A stretch of DNA of 14,718 bases from Desulfobacula sp. (GTDB lineage Bacteria > Desulfobacterota > Desulfobacteria > Desulfobacterales > Desulfobacteraceae). Location: the NCBI GenBank assembly GCA_027858355.1, contig JAQICW010000529.1:1-14718 (forward strand). The letters are read 5' to 3'. Shown piece after piece: positions 12,480 through 14,718 of the stretch (positions within the stretch are counted from its first letter, which is position 1; every line of letters begins with the position of its first letter). A program made the position numbers and the translations under genes. Under the pieces are notes generated by a model that saw only the letters and a program-made list of their open reading frames with translations, ran no database searches and was not told the DNA's origin.

Positions 12480-12743
12480 TTATACCTCTAATTCTTTAGC
12501 CATCTTGTCAATGAGTTCCATTTTTTCCAGAAATTGATCTTGTGCCTTTTTCATCTCCTTTTTAGCTTCTTTGATTTTGACCTTGACCTCTACCAAAATT
12601 TCTTCATCATCGGAGTTAGGATCATTTAATTTTTTACGAAGACCTTTGAAAAGAGTTTCAAGATTTCCTTTAAATCGAATTAGGTCTTTTTCCAGAGAAT
12701 CCACTTCTCGTTTATATTTTGCTAATTTGCGTTCGATTTCCAT
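12480..12743 (-). CDS. coiled-coil protein, 87 aa, probably part of the split Rad50
   Basis: AGGAG lies 8 bases upstream of the ATG. The whole 87 residues look like a two-stranded coiled coil: MEIERKLAKYKREVDSLEKD, a short break at NDPNSDDEE (about 40-48), then a second helix rich in Lys and Glu with heptad spacing. The break could be a hairpin turn. The gene lies one base upstream of the Rad50 C-terminal half. I infer that it supplies a piece of the Rad50 arm or bridges the two halves. No cysteine is present, so it is not itself a zinc hook. It could also be an independent scaffolding protein. Confidence 0.65.
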   Translation of the reverse strand: MEIERKLAKYKREVDSLEKDLIRFKGNLETLFKGLRKKLNDPNSDDEEILVEVKVKIKEAKKEMKKAQDQFLEKMELIDKMAKELEV

Positions 12744-12779
12744 TCAAAATTCTCCTATAAATTAAGTATATTAATTAGT

Positions 12780-13007
12780 TTAGTCTTCATGATTACAGAG
12801 ATAGCAACCACTACGTCCAGTCGGATAGTAATCCCCACACTTGGGACACTCATAATACGATGCCCGTTCATTACTTTTTAAATCTTTTGATTTTTTCATA
12901 AATTCAGACACTTCTTTGATAAAATCCACCAGTTCTGCCTTTAAAATTTCTGGATCTTTTTGGGTGTCAGCTACCACTTGGTAATATTCTAAATCAGGGA
13001 CTTTCAT
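12780..13007 (-). CDS. zinc-ribbon protein, 75 aa, between Mre11 and Rad50 parts
   Basis: I chose the ATG at 13007 because AGGAG lies 7 bases upstream. The frame is open to 13091, but that part overlaps the nuclease gene. A helical N-terminal half (LKAELVDFIKEVSEFMKKSK) is followed by a zinc ribbon, YYECPKCGDYYPTGRSGCYLC, split here by motif as CPKC (about 54-57) and CYLC (about 69-72). It ends NHED. The placement inside the Rad50/Mre11 set suggests a partner of that complex or a DNA-binding accessory. A 36-base AT-rich spacer separates it from the coiled-coil gene. Confidence 0.7.
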   Translation of the reverse strand: MKVPDLEYYQVVADTQKDPEILKAELVDFIKEVSEFMKKSKDLKSNERASYYECPKCGDYYPTGRSGCYLCNHED

Positions 13008-13044
13008 ATCTCTCTCCTGTAAATTAAATACATCATTTCCTTGA

Positions 13045-13935
13045 TTATTTTCCCATCCATTTAAATACCCATTTTTGGATATCATTATCAATTTTATTAA
13101 CTGAAATAGCTCGATCTATATTATCTTCAAAAGACAGTTCGGAAACCCAGTCATTATTAAGTTTTTTAATAAAGGCTTCACCCCTTTCTTTTTTGTCTTG
13201 AGCCAGGTCAAGATGCTCCCTTGAAATGACCCCTTTTTCGATGTCAAGGTAAACAGTTATAAATGAGTTCATTTTGGCATTCCAAATGAAGACGCAGGGT
13301 TTATGGTCGGCCTGATCTGCTTTGTGCCTGGTTAATGAGCCCGGATTGATTAAAAGTTGTTTGCCTTTTCTAGCCCAAAACGTTTTGTGATTATCCCCGG
13401 TTAAAATTAAATCTGCTTCCGGGAACATTTTAAATACTTTGCTTACTTCTGGAGCAGTGCACCCAGGGAAAGGAGGTTCTCCTTTATAAACCAACATATG
13501 GGCGATAGCTACTTTCCTTCCTTTTATTTCAATATATTTGGGGTGACTATCATATTTATTCCAACTGCATTGATCACCTAAGAAATTGAGCGCTCCTGCT
13601 CGTGCCAGGGTATCAAATGCACTTTTCCGGATAAGCTCCATATTATGCTGTGGCAAGTCATGTTGACCAGCAATTGACCACAACTCATCTGGAAAGGATG
13701 CCAAGCACATATTGATTAATTCTGGGGAGGCTTTCCAATACTCAAACACATCCCCAGCTTTGAGAATGGAACAGTCATAAAATTCTTGAATCCGGTTAAT
13801 CTGTTTAATCTTTTTTAATTGGGCAGCTGAATGATTATCTGTCCGGCAGGGTGGATTTCTTTCTGGTTCCCACATATGCCAATCGGAAGTTAATATTGCA
13901 TCAGCTTCAAAAATAGGGTAGGGATTTCTAATCAT
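13045..13935 (-). CDS. Mre11/SbcD-like metallophosphoesterase nuclease, 296 aa
   Basis: This is the nuclease subunit that works with Rad50 to trim and resect DNA ends. The metal-binding motifs are in order: SDWH (17-20), AGDVFEYW (60-67), AGQHDLP (89-95), AIAHML (143-148), TGDNHKTF (179-186) and INPGS (196-200). Motif III is GQHD instead of the usual GNHD, and the last histidine motif is GDNH instead of GHXH. I recall both changes in relatives from Firmicute phages, but that memory is not checked. The C-terminal 70 residues are helical and may contact Rad50. The ATG overlaps the Rad50 N-half by 8 bases and has GGAGG upstream. Confidence 0.85.
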   Translation of the reverse strand: MIRNPYPIFEADAILTSDWHMWEPERNPPCRTDNHSAAQLKKIKQINRIQEFYDCSILKAGDVFEYWKASPELINMCLASFPDELWSIAGQHDLPQHNMELIRKSAFDTLARAGALNFLGDQCSWNKYDSHPKYIEIKGRKVAIAHMLVYKGEPPFPGCTAPEVSKVFKMFPEADLILTGDNHKTFWARKGKQLLINPGSLTRHKADQADHKPCVFIWNAKMNSFITVYLDIEKGVISREHLDLAQDKKERGEAFIKKLNNDWVSELSFEDNIDRAISVNKIDNDIQKWVFKWMGK

Positions 13936-14718
13936 TTTTCACCTCCGATTTACAAAAAGGGCAAATATCCGGCATCATTTTATCATAAGCCTTTTTGGCT
14001 GATTTACGAGCTTTCTCGGTCTCCACGATAGACTGCTTCGTCTTTTTTATTTGCGCCAGGGAATCCCCATAAAAATCGATTGTGGTTTGGTACCCTGCTT
14101 TGATTTGAACTAAAGCCATACACCTTTTAACGTATGGTTTGATTTTTAGCTGTTCTTCAATAGATTTTACCTGTTTTCTGGCATCCCGAATATCAATAAA
14201 TTGGACTTGTAAGGAGTTTAGTTCACTCTTTAGTTCAAGAGATGTTAATAATAGGCCATGCGCCTTTGATACCACAGGTCTTATGGTCAATTTCTTCTTT
14301 GTTTTTTTGATCTTTTTTCTGGTTTCGTCAATTTCTTCAAGGTCAATAGTCAGAGAGGTTATAGTGGACTCCAAAATCCGTATTCTTCTTTCCATCTTTT
14401 CGGCATGAATGACCACTTTTTTGAATTCTGCCAGCCGGGTATACTTTTTTAGTTCAATTGTTTTTGCGTTAATTTGGGTATCGGTCACCTTTTTATTACG
14501 TTGAGAGTGCTTCAAGTCTACTTTGCCGGCATCTATAGCGGTGTCGATTCCCCCCAGGTTTGAGACATCATTCAAATGTTTTGCAACATCCCCTGGGGAT
14601 TCCGATAAAAGAAAAATGGGGGCCTTTTTCTCAAGCTGTTTTTGTACATTAATTTTTCTATCCATTTTTAAGATGGCAGAAATCTCTTGTGGGACTTTAG
14701 CCCCGAATGCTTTAAAGG
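13928..14718 (-). CDS. Rad50/SbcC-like ATPase, N-terminal half, partial at the window edge
   Basis: The frame stays open past the first visible ATG (14665) to the right edge, so the true start and the Walker A motif lie outside. The first residues, FKAFGAKVPQEISAILKM and then NVQKQLEKKAPIFLL, match the Q-loop region of Rad50-type ATPases (compare 'NFQ-Q-D-PFLL'). About 200 residues of coiled coil follow. The protein stops nine residues after starting a CPFC motif (ICPFCKSEVKND), the zinc hook that in ordinary Rad50 sits in the middle of the chain. The returning coil and second ATPase lobe are not in this gene and appear as a separate gene at 11858-12478. The TAG stop overlaps the Mre11 start. 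Confidence 0.82.
   Translation of the reverse strand, partial: FKAFGAKVPQEISAILKMDRKINVQKQLEKKAPIFLLSESPGDVAKHLNDVSNLGGIDTAIDAGKVDLKHSQRNKKVTDTQINAKTIELKKYTRLAEFKKVVIHAEKMERRIRILESTITSLTIDLEEIDETRKKIKKTKKKLTIRPVVSKAHGLLLTSLELKSELNSLQVQFIDIRDARKQVKSIEEQLKIKPYVKRCMALVQIKAGYQTTIDFYGDSLAQIKKTKQSIVETEKARKSAKKAYDKMMPDICPFCKSEVKND

Noticed and set aside
1..14718. CRISPR array, rRNA, tRNA genes
   Set aside because: No regularly spaced repeats and no recognisable rRNA or tRNA sequence were seen on either strand by eye.

Overview
The window looks like part of a tailed double-stranded DNA phage (or prophage) genome. The base composition is AT-rich and the Shine-Dalgarno sites are strong AAGGAGG types. 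Genes are tightly packed in two large convergent blocks. The gene content is typical of phage: a Rad50/Mre11 pair, thymidylate synthase, a MazG-like pyrophosphatase, a phage-type deoxynucleotide kinase, an HNH homing endonuclease and small membrane proteins. A low-GC host, possibly a Firmicute, is the best guess. The sequence alone does not fix the host, and no capsid, portal or terminase gene is present.

Plus-strand block, about 1-7454. It opens with the tail of an unrecognised gene (2-154) and a small phage-like protein (169-483). A membrane protein with two predicted helices (646-1050), an overlapping lipoprotein (1031-1399) and a 56-residue protein (1423-1593) follow. A hairpin at 1602-1636 ends this group. 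Next comes a surface-sugar module: a GT-B glycosyltransferase (1675-3054), then a second run made of another GT-B-like enzyme, a small unknown, a SAM-dependent methyltransferase, a GT-A-like protein, a GT2-family glycosyltransferase and a small unknown (3166-7454). These probably build or modify a glycan on the virion or on the host surface. Between the first two glycosyltransferases lies an 87-nt sequence (3061-3147) that folds by eye into a perfect three-way junction. It is the most striking unexplained element here. A rho-independent terminator at 7465-7490 closes the block.

Minus-strand block, from beyond 14718 down to 7493. It appears to be one long operon with overlapping or abutting genes. 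It begins with the N-terminal half of a Rad50/SbcC-like ATPase, cut by the window edge and ending just after its CPFC zinc hook. A Mre11-like nuclease, a zinc-ribbon protein and a coiled-coil protein come next, and then the separate C-terminal ATPase half of Rad50. The Rad50 subunit is therefore split around its nuclease partner. Nucleotide metabolism follows: thymidylate synthase, a MazG-like protein and a dNMP kinase, which would make dTTP precursors and clean up the pool. The distal end holds an HNH homing endonuclease, a zinc-ribbon protein, a truncated paralogue of the endonuclease's N-terminus, and several very small ORFs.

Other oddities are a gene broken by one in-frame TAA (11266-11601), mini-ORFs of 10-13 codons sitting behind strong ribosome-binding sites, and a thymidylate synthase in which the usual phosphate-binding arginine appears to be serine. 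No tRNA, rRNA, CRISPR array or insertion sequence was recognised, and no gene-free stretch exceeds 300 bases.
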